Origin: Hankyongella sp964404985
GTDB taxonomy: Bacteria; Pseudomonadota; Alphaproteobacteria; Sphingomonadales; Sphingomonadaceae
Assembly (NCBI GenBank): GCA_964404985.1
Contig: CAYOMD010000019.1
Coordinates: forward strand, 1 to 49,942
Length of the DNA stretch: 49,942 nucleotides
Direction: 5' to 3'
Position 1 is the stretch's first letter; each line of letters begins with the position of its first letter. Of this stretch, positions 1 to 8,531 are shown in pieces. The notes under the pieces are model-generated. The model saw nothing but the letters and a program-made list of their open reading frames with translations. It did not search any database and was not told the origin of the DNA. The position numbers and the translations under genes were made by a program.

Positions 1-80
1 TCTAAAGCATCGCGCCTTAAATGTGACCCACATCCGGGATAGAGTGGTTTGTCACATTTAAGGGGCAAAGATGCTTTAGA
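1..80. repeat. Nested imperfect palindrome (intergenic)
   Basis: Two nested inverted repeats. TCTAAAGCATC (1-11) pairs with GATGCTTTAGA (70-80), and CCTTAAATGTGAC (15-27) pairs with GTCACATTTAAGG (51-63). A transcript could fold into one long interrupted hairpin. The element lies upstream of the threonine-synthase-like gene. It resembles a short dispersed intergenic palindrome more than a classical terminator, because no T-tract follows. Its left edge coincides with the window edge, so it may extend further. Confidence 0.7.
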
Positions 81-92
81 TTTATGGGTTTA

Positions 93-166
93 TAGAGCAA
101 CTTTGGACTTTAAATCCGCGTTGAGCATGCCATCAGGCTGATGCGGATTTAAAGCCCGTTGCTCTA
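93..166. repeat. Second nested imperfect palindrome
   Basis: TAGAGCAAC (93-101) pairs with GTTGCTCTA (158-166), and CTTTAAATCCGC (108-119) pairs with GCGGATTTAAAG (143-154). The layout copies that of the palindrome at 1-80: an outer arm with an AGAGC/TCTAAAGC-like core and an inner TTTAAA-containing arm. The two look like members of one element family placed in tandem. The element ends 27 bp before the start codon of the next gene, so it may affect that gene's leader. Confidence 0.7.
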
Positions 167-193
167 GAAATGCGATGACCCCCGGAGGCCGCC

Positions 194-1435
194 ATGCTCG
201 ATACCGACAACCTGACCACGGACCGCCCGACCTTCGTCACGCATCTGGAATGCGCCATGACGGGCGAGCAGTATCCGGCAGACCAGCGCCATGGCCTCTC
301 GCGTGTCGGGCGGCCCTTGCTGGTGCGCTACGACCTTGGGGGCGTTGCCCGCCACCTGACCCGGGAGGCGCTCGCGCAGCGCCCGGCCGACCTCTGGCGC
401 TACCGGGAGCTGCTGCCGGTGCGCCACACGGCAAACATCGTCAGCCTGGGTGAGGCGCGCACGCCGCTGGTCCCGCTGACCACGCTGGCGGCAGAGCTCG
501 GCGTGGCGGCGCTCTGGGTCAAGGATGAGGGCAGGCTGCCGACCGCCAGCTTCAAGGCGCGCGGGCTGGTGATGGCGATCTCCATGGCCCGGGAACTTGG
601 CGTCAGGGCGATCGCCATGCCGACCAACGGCAACGCCGGGGCGGCTGCGGCGGCCTATGCGGCGCGCGCCGGCATCGCCGCGCATATCTTCTGCCCCGAT
701 GACACGCCGGAGATCAACGTGCGGGAGATCGCCGCGCAAGGGGCGCGGGTTTACCGGGTCAACGGATTGATCGATGATTGCGGCAAGCTGGTCGCTGCCG
801 GCTGCAAGGAAAACGGCTGGTTCGATCTCTCGACCCTGAAGGAGCCCTATCGTATCGAGGGCAAGAAGACGATGGGGCTCGAACTGGCCGAGCAACTGGG
901 CTGGGATGTGCCGGATGTCATCATGTACCCGACCGGCGGCGGCACAGGGCTGATCGGCATGTGGAAAGCGTTCGGCGAGCTTGCAGCTCTGGGCTTCCTT
1001 GGTGCCAAGCGCCCGCGCATGGTGGCCGTGCAGGCGTCGGGGTGTGCGCCGATGGTGCGCGCGTTCGCCGCCGGGGAACGCCACGCGACCCGGTGGGAGA
1101 ATGCGGCGACGATCGCTGCCGGCATCCGGGTGCCGCAGGCGGTCGGCGATTTCTTGATCCTTGACGCCGTGCGGGAGAGCGGCGGCTTTGCCATTGCGGT
1201 GGATGATGCCACCATTGCCGATGCGGTAGAGACGGTTGCGGCCCGGGAAGGTCTGCTCCTGTGCCCTGAAGGCGGTGCGACCTATGCGGCCTACCGGGAG
1301 GCGTTGCGCGATGGGCGCATCCGGCCCGAGGAGCGCACGGTGCTGTTCAACTGCGCCAGCGGTTTGAAATATCCGCTGCCCGACCGCGCACAGACGCTGG
1401 ATCGCCATGCGCCCATCGACTGGTCGGCTTTTTAG
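194..1435 (+). CDS. Threonine synthase-like PLP-dependent enzyme
   Basis: 413-aa fold-type II PLP enzyme of the tryptophan synthase beta superfamily. It most resembles threonine synthase, which converts O-phosphohomoserine to threonine. The PLP lysine is K121 in the motif PTASFKARG. A glycine-rich phosphate-binding loop, PTGGGTGLIG, follows near residue 237, and a SGLKYP-type segment lies near the C-terminus. The N-terminus (HLECAMTGEQYPAD) resembles the start of the longer, archaeal-type threonine synthases. The start is ATG 194, with GGAGG about 7 nt upstream. It converges on sdhA with a 30-bp gap. A related lyase or ammonia-lyase specificity is possible, so no gene symbol is given. Confidence 0.8.
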   Translation: MLDTDNLTTDRPTFVTHLECAMTGEQYPADQRHGLSRVGRPLLVRYDLGGVARHLTREALAQRPADLWRYRELLPVRHTANIVSLGEARTPLVPLTTLAAELGVAALWVKDEGRLPTASFKARGLVMAISMARELGVRAIAMPTNGNAGAAAAAYAARAGIAAHIFCPDDTPEINVREIAAQGARVYRVNGLIDDCGKLVAAGCKENGWFDLSTLKEPYRIEGKKTMGLELAEQLGWDVPDVIMYPTGGGTGLIGMWKAFGELAALGFLGAKRPRMVAVQASGCAPMVRAFAAGERHATRWENAATIAAGIRVPQAVGDFLILDAVRESGGFAIAVDDATIADAVETVAAREGLLLCPEGGATYAAYREALRDGRIRPEERTVLFNCASGLKYPLPDRAQTLDRHAPIDWSAF

Positions 1436-1465
1436 ATCTGCTGACGATATGCTTGACCAATTCGC

Positions 1466-3253
1466 CTAATACACCCGGGCTTTGGGCTTGATGTACTCGA
1501 CGTCGGTGGACAGCGTGTAGGTGTGGACCGGGCGGTAGTCGAGGGTGATAGCGCCGTCCTTGAACCAGGAGATTGTGTGCTTCATCCAACTGTCGTCGTT
1601 GCGGCTCACATAGTCCTCGTGCATGTGCGCGCCGCGGCTCTCCTGACGGTTGGCTGCTGAATAGACCGTTGCGACCGCCTGGCCAATCATGTTGTCCAGC
1701 TCCAGCGTCTCAATCAGGTCGGTGTTCCACACCAGCCCGCGATCGGTCACGCCGAGGTCTGCCATCGACTGGTAGACCGCATCGATCTTGCGCTTGCCCT
1801 CGTCCAGGATTTCGGTGCTGCGGAACACGCCGCAGTTGGCTTGCATAGTGCGCTGCATGGCCAGGCGCACCTGCGCGGTCGGCGTGCCACCCTTGGCGTA
1901 GCGGAAATGATCGAGCCGGGTCAGCGCCAGGTCGGCGGAGTCGGCAGGCAGCGGGGCCTGCTTCATGCCGGGGCGGTACAATTCGTTGATGCGGTGGCCA
2001 GTCGCGCGGCCAAACACCACGAGGTCGATAAGGCTGTTGGAGCCGAGGCGGTTCGCACCGTGCACCGAGACGCATGCCGCCTCTCCGACCGCGAACAAGC
2101 CGGGGACAATCGAATCCGGATCGCCATCCTTCAGGGTCACAACCTCGCCGTGATAGTTGGTCGGGATGCCGCCCATGTTATAATGGACTGTAGGCACGAC
2201 CGGGATCGCGTCTTTTCGCATATCGACGCCGGCGAACACCTTGGCCGTCTCGGTGATGCCGGGCAGGCGCTCGGCCAGCACCGCCGGATCGATGTGGTTG
2301 AGGTGCAGGTGGATGTGGTCGGCTTCCTTGCCGACGCCACGGCCTTCGCGGATTTCCTGGGACATGGCACGCGCCACAACGTCGCGGCTGGCCAGATCCT
2401 TGGCGGACGGCGCATACCGCTCCATGAAGCGCTCGCCGCTAGCATTGGTCAGGTAGCCGCCTTCACCGCGTGCGCCCTCGGTAATCAGCACTCCGGCCCC
2501 ATAAATGCCGGTCGGGTGGAACTGCACGAACTCCATATCCTGCATCGGGATGCCGGCACGCAGGGCCATGCCGCCGCCATCACCCGTACAGGTGTGCGCC
2601 GAGGTCGCCGAGAAGTACGCGCGGCCATAGCCGCCCGTTGCCAGCACCACGGAATGCGCGCGGAACCGGTGGATGGTGCCATCCTCCATGTTCATGGCGA
2701 CGACACCGCGACAGGCCCCGTTTTCCATGATCAGGTCGATAGCGAAATATTCGATATAGAAGTCAGTCGCGTACTTGAGGCTCTGCTGGTACAGCGCGTG
2801 CAGCATCGCGTGGCCGGTGCGGTCGGCGGCGGCGCAAGTACGTTGTGCAGAGGGACCGGCCCCCATGTTCTGGGTCATGCCGCCGAACGCGCGCTGGTAG
2901 ATGCGCCCGTCCTCCGTGCGGCTGAACGGCACGCCGAAATGCTCCAGCTCATAGACTGCGGCCGGGGCCTCACGGCAGAGATATTCGATAGCGTCCTGGT
3001 CGCCGAGCCAGTCAGAGCCCTTGACCGTGTCATACATGTGCCAGGTCCAGTGATCCGGCCCCATGTTGCCGAGCGAGGCGGCAATACCGCCCTGGGCGGC
3101 GACCGTATGGCTGCGGGTCGGGAACACCTTGGTGATGCAGGCGGTCTTGAGGCCGGACTCGGCGATCCCCATGGCGGCGCGCAGGCCGGAACCACCGGCC
3201 CCGACAACGACGGCATCATAGGTATGGTCGGTAATGGGATAAGCGGTGTTCAT
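1466..3253 (-). CDS. sdhA: Succinate dehydrogenase flavoprotein subunit
   Basis: 595-aa flavoprotein of complex II, which oxidises succinate to fumarate at the cytoplasmic face of the inner membrane. The N-terminal dinucleotide-binding motif is VVVGAGGSGLRAA (residues 15-27). The covalent-FAD histidine is H49 in RSHTVAAQGG. The substrate-site signatures QFHPTGIYG and TEGARGEGG, and HYNMGGIPTN further on, are intact. The C-terminus has the usual Arg/Tyr-rich segment. It is the last gene of sdhC-sdhD-sdhA, 42 bp after sdhD. No iron-sulfur subunit (sdhB) follows; the next gene is convergent. Confidence 0.97.
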   Translation of the reverse strand: MNTAYPITDHTYDAVVVGAGGSGLRAAMGIAESGLKTACITKVFPTRSHTVAAQGGIAASLGNMGPDHWTWHMYDTVKGSDWLGDQDAIEYLCREAPAAVYELEHFGVPFSRTEDGRIYQRAFGGMTQNMGAGPSAQRTCAAADRTGHAMLHALYQQSLKYATDFYIEYFAIDLIMENGACRGVVAMNMEDGTIHRFRAHSVVLATGGYGRAYFSATSAHTCTGDGGGMALRAGIPMQDMEFVQFHPTGIYGAGVLITEGARGEGGYLTNASGERFMERYAPSAKDLASRDVVARAMSQEIREGRGVGKEADHIHLHLNHIDPAVLAERLPGITETAKVFAGVDMRKDAIPVVPTVHYNMGGIPTNYHGEVVTLKDGDPDSIVPGLFAVGEAACVSVHGANRLGSNSLIDLVVFGRATGHRINELYRPGMKQAPLPADSADLALTRLDHFRYAKGGTPTAQVRLAMQRTMQANCGVFRSTEILDEGKRKIDAVYQSMADLGVTDRGLVWNTDLIETLELDNMIGQAVATVYSAANRQESRGAHMHEDYVSRNDDSWMKHTISWFKDGAITLDYRPVHTYTLSTDVEYIKPKARVY

Positions 3254-3295
3254 GCCAGAAGGCTCCTCAAGGGCGGGGCAGCCCCGCGCGTGACG

Positions 3296-3685
3296 TTAGA
3301 AACCGGTCGTGCCGAGCGAGAGCTTGGCGACTGCGAAGATGCAGGCGACGGCACAGGCAACGCATGCCAGATTGACCGCGATCAACAGGGTGAACTTGGC
3401 ACCCGGCGCATGCAGATAGTCCTCAATCGCAACCTGGGCACCAAGCGCGATGTGGTAGAAAATGTTGATCGCGAACAGGATCAGCAGCACCGCAACCAGC
3501 GGCTGGGAAACCCAGGTGGTGAAGGCGAAGTGGTCACCTGCGACGCCGAGCGCCAGCGAGACGATCAGCCAGAGGCCAAGCGGCACGTTGGCGATTGCGG
3601 TCACCCGCTGCATCCACCAGTGGTGGGTGCCACCCTTTGCAGCCCCGAGGCCGCGAACCTTGCCCAGTTCCGAGCGCATTGCCAT
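3296..3685 (-). CDS. sdhD: Succinate dehydrogenase membrane anchor subunit
   Basis: 129-aa hydrophobic protein with three predicted transmembrane helices (about residues 30-52, 58-85 and 97-122). This is the normal size and topology for SdhD, which anchors SdhAB and helps bind haem b and ubiquinone. The segment FYHIALGAQVAIEDYLH carries the candidate haem-ligand histidine and the DY motif of the quinone site. The N-terminal THHWWMQRVTAIAN segment is typical of the alphaproteobacterial family. It starts 12 bp after the sdhC stop. Confidence 0.93.
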   Translation of the reverse strand: MAMRSELGKVRGLGAAKGGTHHWWMQRVTAIANVPLGLWLIVSLALGVAGDHFAFTTWVSQPLVAVLLILFAINIFYHIALGAQVAIEDYLHAPGAKFTLLIAVNLACVACAVACIFAVAKLSLGTTGF

Positions 3686-3697
3686 GGTTCAATCCCC

Positions 3698-4087
3698 TCA
3701 GAGTGCCAGAACGTAAACCCAGACCGCCAGCGTAAGCAGGGTCGAGGCGATGAAGGTGACGGTCGCGGTTTTGCGGCTGAACGCCGGATCGTAGCCCGCG
3801 CCGGTGTCCATAAACAGGTGGCGCAGCCCCGAGCACAGGTGCTGGAAGAAGCTCCAGGTCAGGCCGATCAGCACCAGCAGGCCGAGCGGCGAGCCGATGA
3901 GCCCGAGGAACTGCATGTAAGCACCTTCCCCGGATGCGGCGGCACTGAGCCACCAGGCCAGCACAATCCCGCCAACCAGCGCCATGCCGAGGCCGGTTGC
4001 GCGGTGCAGGATGGAGACAGCCATGTTGGGCTGCCATTCGTACACCTCAAGGTGCGGGGAGAGCGGGCGGGCGCGGGTCTTGGCCAT
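3698..4087 (-). CDS. sdhC: Succinate dehydrogenase cytochrome b556 subunit
   Basis: 129-aa integral membrane subunit of complex II with three predicted helices. It carries the family signature SPHLEVYEW near residue 10, SILHRATG near residue 25 (quinone-site Ser and Arg) and the haem-ligand segment FFQHLCSGLRHLFMD. It is the first gene of sdhCDA. GAGGA on the minus strand, 7 nt before the ATG, supports this start. The 179-bp space to the divergent oxidoreductase must hold the sdh promoter, but I see no convincing -35/-10 pair. Confidence 0.95.
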   Translation of the reverse strand: MAKTRARPLSPHLEVYEWQPNMAVSILHRATGLGMALVGGIVLAWWLSAAASGEGAYMQFLGLIGSPLGLLVLIGLTWSFFQHLCSGLRHLFMDTGAGYDPAFSRKTATVTFIASTLLTLAVWVYVLAL

Positions 4088-4266
4088 AGGGTCCTCAAGA
4101 TACTGATCTACCTGCGCGACCTTAGAAACGAATGCGCGGACAGGAAAGACAAGTTTTTACCTATATGCCTCCAATCCGTCGCTTTGCCACTGTGCAACGC
4201 GGTCGCAGGCGGGCTTGTGCGCTACCGGCGGCTCGGGCAGGATGCAGCACGTCTTGGGAGAGATTC

Positions 4267-5262
4267 ATGAACAACACCGCCGTTCGTCTGGTTCAGCGCC
4301 CGGTCGGCCTGCCTGGGCCTGAATGCTTCTCGGTCAGCGAGGAGGCGCCCGCAACGCCCGGTGACGGGGAAATTCTGGTTGCAGTCCGTCACATATCCAT
4401 CGACCCGGCGATGCGCGGCTGGATGAACGAGGGCAAATCCTACATCCCGCCGGTCCCGCTGGGGGACGTGATGCGCGCCCTGGCGGTCGGCGAGGTTCTT
4501 GAGTCGCGGGCACCCGGTTTTGCGCCTGGCGACTGGGTTCGCGGTCCGTTCGGCATCCAGTCGCACGCGGTGGCTGCGGCCAAGGCGGTGAGCAGAATTG
4601 ACCTCGCACTGGCCCCGTCGGAACGCTGGCTGGGTGGTCTCGGCATGCCGGGCATGACCGCCTATTTCGGCCTGCTGGATGTCTGCGCCCACAAGGCGGG
4701 CGACGTTGTGCTGGTCTCTGCGGCCAACGGTGCCGTAGGTTCAGTGGTCGGGCAGCTTGCCAAGGCACGCGGCTCGCAGGTGATCGGTATTGCCGGCGGG
4801 CCGGAGAAGTGCCGCCATGTCGTCGAATACTACGGCTTCGACGCCTGCATCGATTACAAATCCGAGGTCGTGGGGCGGCGTATCCGCGAACTCGCACCCG
4901 GCGGCATTGACGTGTATTTCGACAATGTCGGCGGCGAGACCCTTGAGGCCGCGCTCGGCAATCTGCGCAAGGGTGCGCGCATCGCGATTTGCGGCGCGAT
5001 CGGCGACTATAACGACATGGCGAGCATGAAAGGGCCACGCAATTACCTGAGCCTCTTGGTCAACAGCGCACGCATGCAGGGCTTCGTGATATTTGACTAT
5101 GTGGCACGCTACGCCGAGGCGGAGGCAGCGCTGACCGCGCACTACCGCGACGGTCAGCTCAAGCTTGCCGAGCATGTGGAGAAGGGGCTGTCCCGCTTCC
5201 CGGATGTGCTTGCCATGCTGTTTGACGGGCGCAATACCGCCAAGCTTGTGCTGGAGGTATAG
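4267..5262 (+). CDS. NADPH-dependent MDR-family oxidoreductase
   Basis: 331-aa medium-chain reductase of the zinc-free leukotriene-B4-dehydrogenase / alkenal double-bond reductase group (COG2130). These enzymes reduce alpha,beta-unsaturated carbonyls. The cofactor loop is SAANGAVGSVVGQLAK (about residues 156-171). DNVGGETLE and GAIGDYND follow in the expected order. No structural or catalytic zinc cysteine cluster is visible. ATG 4267 has GGGAGA 5-10 nt upstream. The reading frame is open further upstream to 4132, but that extension has no family similarity and runs into the divergent promoter space. Confidence 0.88.
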   Translation: MNNTAVRLVQRPVGLPGPECFSVSEEAPATPGDGEILVAVRHISIDPAMRGWMNEGKSYIPPVPLGDVMRALAVGEVLESRAPGFAPGDWVRGPFGIQSHAVAAAKAVSRIDLALAPSERWLGGLGMPGMTAYFGLLDVCAHKAGDVVLVSAANGAVGSVVGQLAKARGSQVIGIAGGPEKCRHVVEYYGFDACIDYKSEVVGRRIRELAPGGIDVYFDNVGGETLEAALGNLRKGARIAICGAIGDYNDMASMKGPRNYLSLLVNSARMQGFVIFDYVARYAEAEAALTAHYRDGQLKLAEHVEKGLSRFPDVLAMLFDGRNTAKLVLEV

Positions 5263-5329
5263 CAGCGGTCAGCCCTTATCGCGACGGCGTTTAACCCGCT
5301 CGCACCGGTATCAGCTTTTGCCTGCCGTT

Positions 5330-5349
5330 ATCCCGGCGTAAGCCGGGAT
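5330..5349. repeat. Perfect hairpin ATCCCGGC-GTAA-GCCGGGAT
   Basis: An 8-bp perfect stem (5330-5337 and 5342-5349) with a 4-nt loop, lying between the oxidoreductase stop and the histidine kinase. There is no T-tract, so it is a weak terminator candidate at best. This sequence type often occurs as a dispersed intergenic repeat in proteobacteria. Confidence 0.6.
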
Positions 5350-5437
5350 GTGGTATCATGGTCGTTTGCCATTGAATCGACCCCCAACGTGGGACATGGT
5401 CTGTGGTGTTGGCGGTGCAACCGGGGAGATACGGCAC

Positions 5438-7438
5438 GTGAGCGCTGAGATCGGGCGTGGTGATCGATCCTGGATCATTGGCCTGGTCATTCTGCTGGTG
5501 CTGGTGGGCCTGGTTGACCCGCCGCCGCTCGCAATGCTGCGACATGCCGGGTTTGATCTGCATCAGCGGCTCAGCCCTGCCAACCCCAGCACGTCGCAAA
5601 CGGTCGCGATTGTCGACATCGACGAGCGCAGCCTCGCGGCCTACGGTCAATGGCCCTGGCCGCGCGACCTGCTCGCGCAGCTGACGACGGCGGCGCACAC
5701 AGCGGGTGCGCGGGTGGTTGGCCTCGACATCCTGTTTCCCGAACCGGATCGCGCATCTCCGGCACAAATTCTGGCGCAGTGGCGTCGCACGGTGCCTTCC
5801 GGAATAGACGCAGCGCTGCTGCACCGGCTTGGAACGCCAAACGACACGGATGCCCAGCTGGCAGCGGCACTTGACAGGTCATCGACGGTGCTGGCGCGCA
5901 GCCTGACACCGTTACCAGACGGAAGCCAGCGGCTGGTGCGCAATCTGCCGGCATTGGAGGCCGCCGCCAGTGGTATCGGCCTGGTGTCGCTGGCGCCGGA
6001 CCGCGACGGCGTCTACCGAAGCGTGCCGTTGCTGCAGACCATCGAGGGTGAGGAACAGAGCGCCTTCGCGCTGGAACTGCTGCGTGTCGCCAGGCAGCCG
6101 AACAGCGCTATCATGGTGCGGTCCACGCGGACGGGTGTGAACATTGTCGCCGGCGGGCATGTCATCCGGGCGGACAGCCGGGCGCGGGTCTGGCTGCGCG
6201 TGCTGGGCAGCGACGCCTTCATGCGGATTTCCGCAGCAGACCTTCTGCGTGACCCGCCGCCCAACCTGCGCGGCAGTATTGTCGTGATCGGCAGTAGTGC
6301 CGCCGGGCTGGCCTCATCCTTCCCGGTCGCAACCGGCGTCGCACAGTCTACCATCGCGCTCCAGGCGCAAATTACCGGCAATCTGATGTCCGGGCAGGCG
6401 CTCCTGCGTCCTGACTGGAGTCCGCTACTGGAACTTGGCCTCAGCCTGCTGTGCTGCCTGGTGCTGATCCGTACGGAGCTGCGGGGGCGGCTGGCGCAGC
6501 TTCCGGCAGTCTTTGCCATGCTGGCAGGGGGGCTGGCCCTGGGCACGCATGCGGCGTTCCTTTGGGGGCAGGTCCTGATCGACTGGACCGCGCCCTTGTT
6601 GCTCGCGGCCCTGCTGACCCTGGCGCTGCTCGTGGCCAATCTGGTGCAGGCGCAACGTCTGAAACGCGAGGCCCGGCAGGAGCATGACATGGCTCTGGCG
6701 CTGGTGGGGCTGGCACAGAAAGCCCGGAACAGTTTCCTCGCCAACCTCAGCCACGAGTTCCGCACGCCGCTGAATATCGTGATCGGCGGGGCGGAAATCA
6801 TCACCAGTCAAGCACTTGGGCCCATCGAGCCACAACGCTACCGGGATTACGGGCGGGCGATCTACGATGGCGGCCTGACCTTGCTTGGCATGGTCAACAG
6901 AACCATGGCCCTGGCGTCGGCAGAGACGGCCCACAGCACACCCAGTGACGAACTGATTGATGTGCACGCCGCCGTCGAATCTGCGGTGGCACGCAATTTC
7001 CCTCCTGAAGACCGCTCGCTCTGGACGATCCGGCTAGATGAGCCCGACACCTGGCCAAGCCTTCTCGCAGACTCCCAGATGCTGGGCACCATGCTCGATA
7101 GCCTGTTGTCGAATGCACGTAAATTTGCAGCAGCCACGCCAAAGCTGGACATAAGCTGCACGATGAACAGGCAGCGCGACGTCGTGATCAGCATCGCCGA
7201 CTATGGGCCGGGCATGGACGGTGCACAGATCGTCGCCATCATGGCTCCCTTCCAGCGTATGGATTTCCAGGCCTCGGCGGTACTGCAGGGCATCGGGTTC
7301 GGCCTGCCGCTCACACGCGCCATGGTGCAGCTTCACGGAGGGCGACTGGAGATCGTGCGCAGACCAGAGGGCGGCACGATTGTTCGCCTGGCGTTTCCAC
7401 AATGGCGAGCCCGAACAAAATCGATTACACGTCATTGA
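5438..7438 (+). CDS. CHASE2-domain sensor histidine kinase
   Basis: 666-aa membrane histidine kinase. A transmembrane helix at about residues 11-27 (WIIGLVILLVLVGLV) precedes an extracytoplasmic CHASE2 domain (about 40-325), seen in VAIVDIDERSL, WPWPR and GLDILFPEPD. Three helices follow (about 330-410). The phospho-acceptor is H439 in LSHEFRTPL. HATPase motifs follow: an N-box (LLSNARKFA), DYGPGMD, and GIGFGLPLTRAMVQLHGG. I chose GTG 5438 because GGGGAG lies 9 nt upstream; the frame is open from ATG 5348, but that start lies inside a hairpin. No response regulator is adjacent. The FecR and OmpA genes downstream form an apparent operon with it. Confidence 0.88.
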   Translation: MSAEIGRGDRSWIIGLVILLVLVGLVDPPPLAMLRHAGFDLHQRLSPANPSTSQTVAIVDIDERSLAAYGQWPWPRDLLAQLTTAAHTAGARVVGLDILFPEPDRASPAQILAQWRRTVPSGIDAALLHRLGTPNDTDAQLAAALDRSSTVLARSLTPLPDGSQRLVRNLPALEAAASGIGLVSLAPDRDGVYRSVPLLQTIEGEEQSAFALELLRVARQPNSAIMVRSTRTGVNIVAGGHVIRADSRARVWLRVLGSDAFMRISAADLLRDPPPNLRGSIVVIGSSAAGLASSFPVATGVAQSTIALQAQITGNLMSGQALLRPDWSPLLELGLSLLCCLVLIRTELRGRLAQLPAVFAMLAGGLALGTHAAFLWGQVLIDWTAPLLLAALLTLALLVANLVQAQRLKREARQEHDMALALVGLAQKARNSFLANLSHEFRTPLNIVIGGAEIITSQALGPIEPQRYRDYGRAIYDGGLTLLGMVNRTMALASAETAHSTPSDELIDVHAAVESAVARNFPPEDRSLWTIRLDEPDTWPSLLADSQMLGTMLDSLLSNARKFAAATPKLDISCTMNRQRDVVISIADYGPGMDGAQIVAIMAPFQRMDFQASAVLQGIGFGLPLTRAMVQLHGGRLEIVRRPEGGTIVRLAFPQWRARTKSITRH

Positions 7439-7470
7439 TGCCAGCGGGAAAAGGTATCGATGAGGGCGTT

Positions 7471-7917
7471 ATGAAGGCTATCGCTATCGCCATCCTTGTC
7501 TGTGCCGGGTGTTATACCACGGCTTTCGCGCAGCCGGGGGCCCAGCCTGTTGCGCGGGTGAAGATCGTCCGTGGTGAGGCACAGATCGTCAACCGTACAC
7601 CGCCAGAGATCGTGCGGGTTGGCGATGCGCTGTTTCTGGGCGACATCGTGGCAACGCGCAAAGGGGCCCTCGGGTTCACCATGGAGGATGGTACGCGCAT
7701 CTCCATGGGCGCGAATGCCAGGGTGCAGATCGCGCGCTTTTCTTACAAGCCTGCTGAGAACAACCTTGCTCTGGCACTTCGGTTTCTGGCCGGTCCTATT
7801 CAATATGTGTCTGGTGTCATCGCCAAGCTGGCCCCGGAGTCAGTGTCAATCGAGACGCCGACTTCGACTGTGGCTGTGCGCGGCACAACCTTCGTCGCGG
7901 AGGTCGAGGCCCCATGA
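7471..7917 (+). CDS. Secreted FecR-domain protein
   Basis: 148-aa exported protein. A Sec signal peptide (MKAIAIAILVCAGCYTTAFA) is followed by one FecR domain (PF04773-type). Its marks are VKIVRGEAQIVNR, VGDALFLGDIVATRKGALGF and the closing IETPTSTVAVRGTTF. It lacks the cytoplasmic and membrane parts of sigma-regulating FecR, so it is probably a free periplasmic sensing or binding domain. The start is ATG 7471 after GAGGGC. It lies 32 bp after the CHASE2 kinase, and its stop overlaps the next start (ATGA), so all three are probably co-translated. Confidence 0.85.
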   Translation: MKAIAIAILVCAGCYTTAFAQPGAQPVARVKIVRGEAQIVNRTPPEIVRVGDALFLGDIVATRKGALGFTMEDGTRISMGANARVQIARFSYKPAENNLALALRFLAGPIQYVSGVIAKLAPESVSIETPTSTVAVRGTTFVAEVEAP

Positions 7918-8507
7918 AACAGCACACCTGGACGCTCTGGGTTACGCTGCTGGTGGCAGGATGCGCCAGTGGCGACCGCTTTGCCTTGCTGCCGGACGAA
8001 GATGGCAAGGTCGGCCGCATCGAGGTGCGCAGCCGCACTGCTAGCCAGACACTGACCCAGGCCGCCACCCAGACCCGTGTTCGCAAGCCAGTTGCCGCAC
8101 CGACACCAGCCACACTCTTGACGCGGGATGACCTTGAGGACACCTGGGGTGCGGCGCGTGCATCCACACCGCGCGCGCCGGCCAGCATTCTGCTGTACTT
8201 CGAGACTGGCGGCACTGTTTTGACCGCCGCGTCCATGGCACTCATCCCCACCCTGACGCAGGTCGTCGCGCAGTATCCAGCGCCTGAAATCGCGGTGATT
8301 GGCCACTCCGACACCGTGGGGGCCGCTAACAGCAACGCCGCACTGTCTCAGACGCGGGCACAATCCGTGCAGGCGTTGCTGGTCGCCGCGGGCATCGACC
8401 CCGCCATTATCACGGTCAGCTCTCACGGCGAGGCCAACCTGCTGGTCCAGACCCCAGACAATAGCGATGAGCCCCTTAACCGTCGGGTCGAAATTATCGT
8501 GCGCTAA
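7914..8507 (+). CDS. OmpA-family lipoprotein
   Basis: 197-aa predicted lipoprotein with lipobox LLVAGC at about residue 16, so it is probably anchored in the outer membrane. A low-complexity Thr/Ala linker leads to a C-terminal OmpA-like peptidoglycan-binding domain. Its marks are ILLYFETGG, IAVIGHSDTVG (the Asp that contacts diaminopimelate) and LNRRVEIIV. There is no beta-barrel. The 4-nt overlap with the FecR gene, and the kinase before it, suggest a module that reads envelope state. Confidence 0.87.
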   Translation: MKQHTWTLWVTLLVAGCASGDRFALLPDEDGKVGRIEVRSRTASQTLTQAATQTRVRKPVAAPTPATLLTRDDLEDTWGAARASTPRAPASILLYFETGGTVLTAASMALIPTLTQVVAQYPAPEIAVIGHSDTVGAANSNAALSQTRAQSVQALLVAAGIDPAIITVSSHGEANLLVQTPDNSDEPLNRRVEIIVR

Positions 8508-8531
8508 CAGGACTTGCACATCCTGCCCGGG

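Noticed and set aside
1841..4270. 809-aa plus-strand open frame antisense to sdhCDA
   Set aside because: High-G+C shadow of sdhA, sdhD and sdhC. It has no recognisable domain, and the minus strand has clear family motifs.
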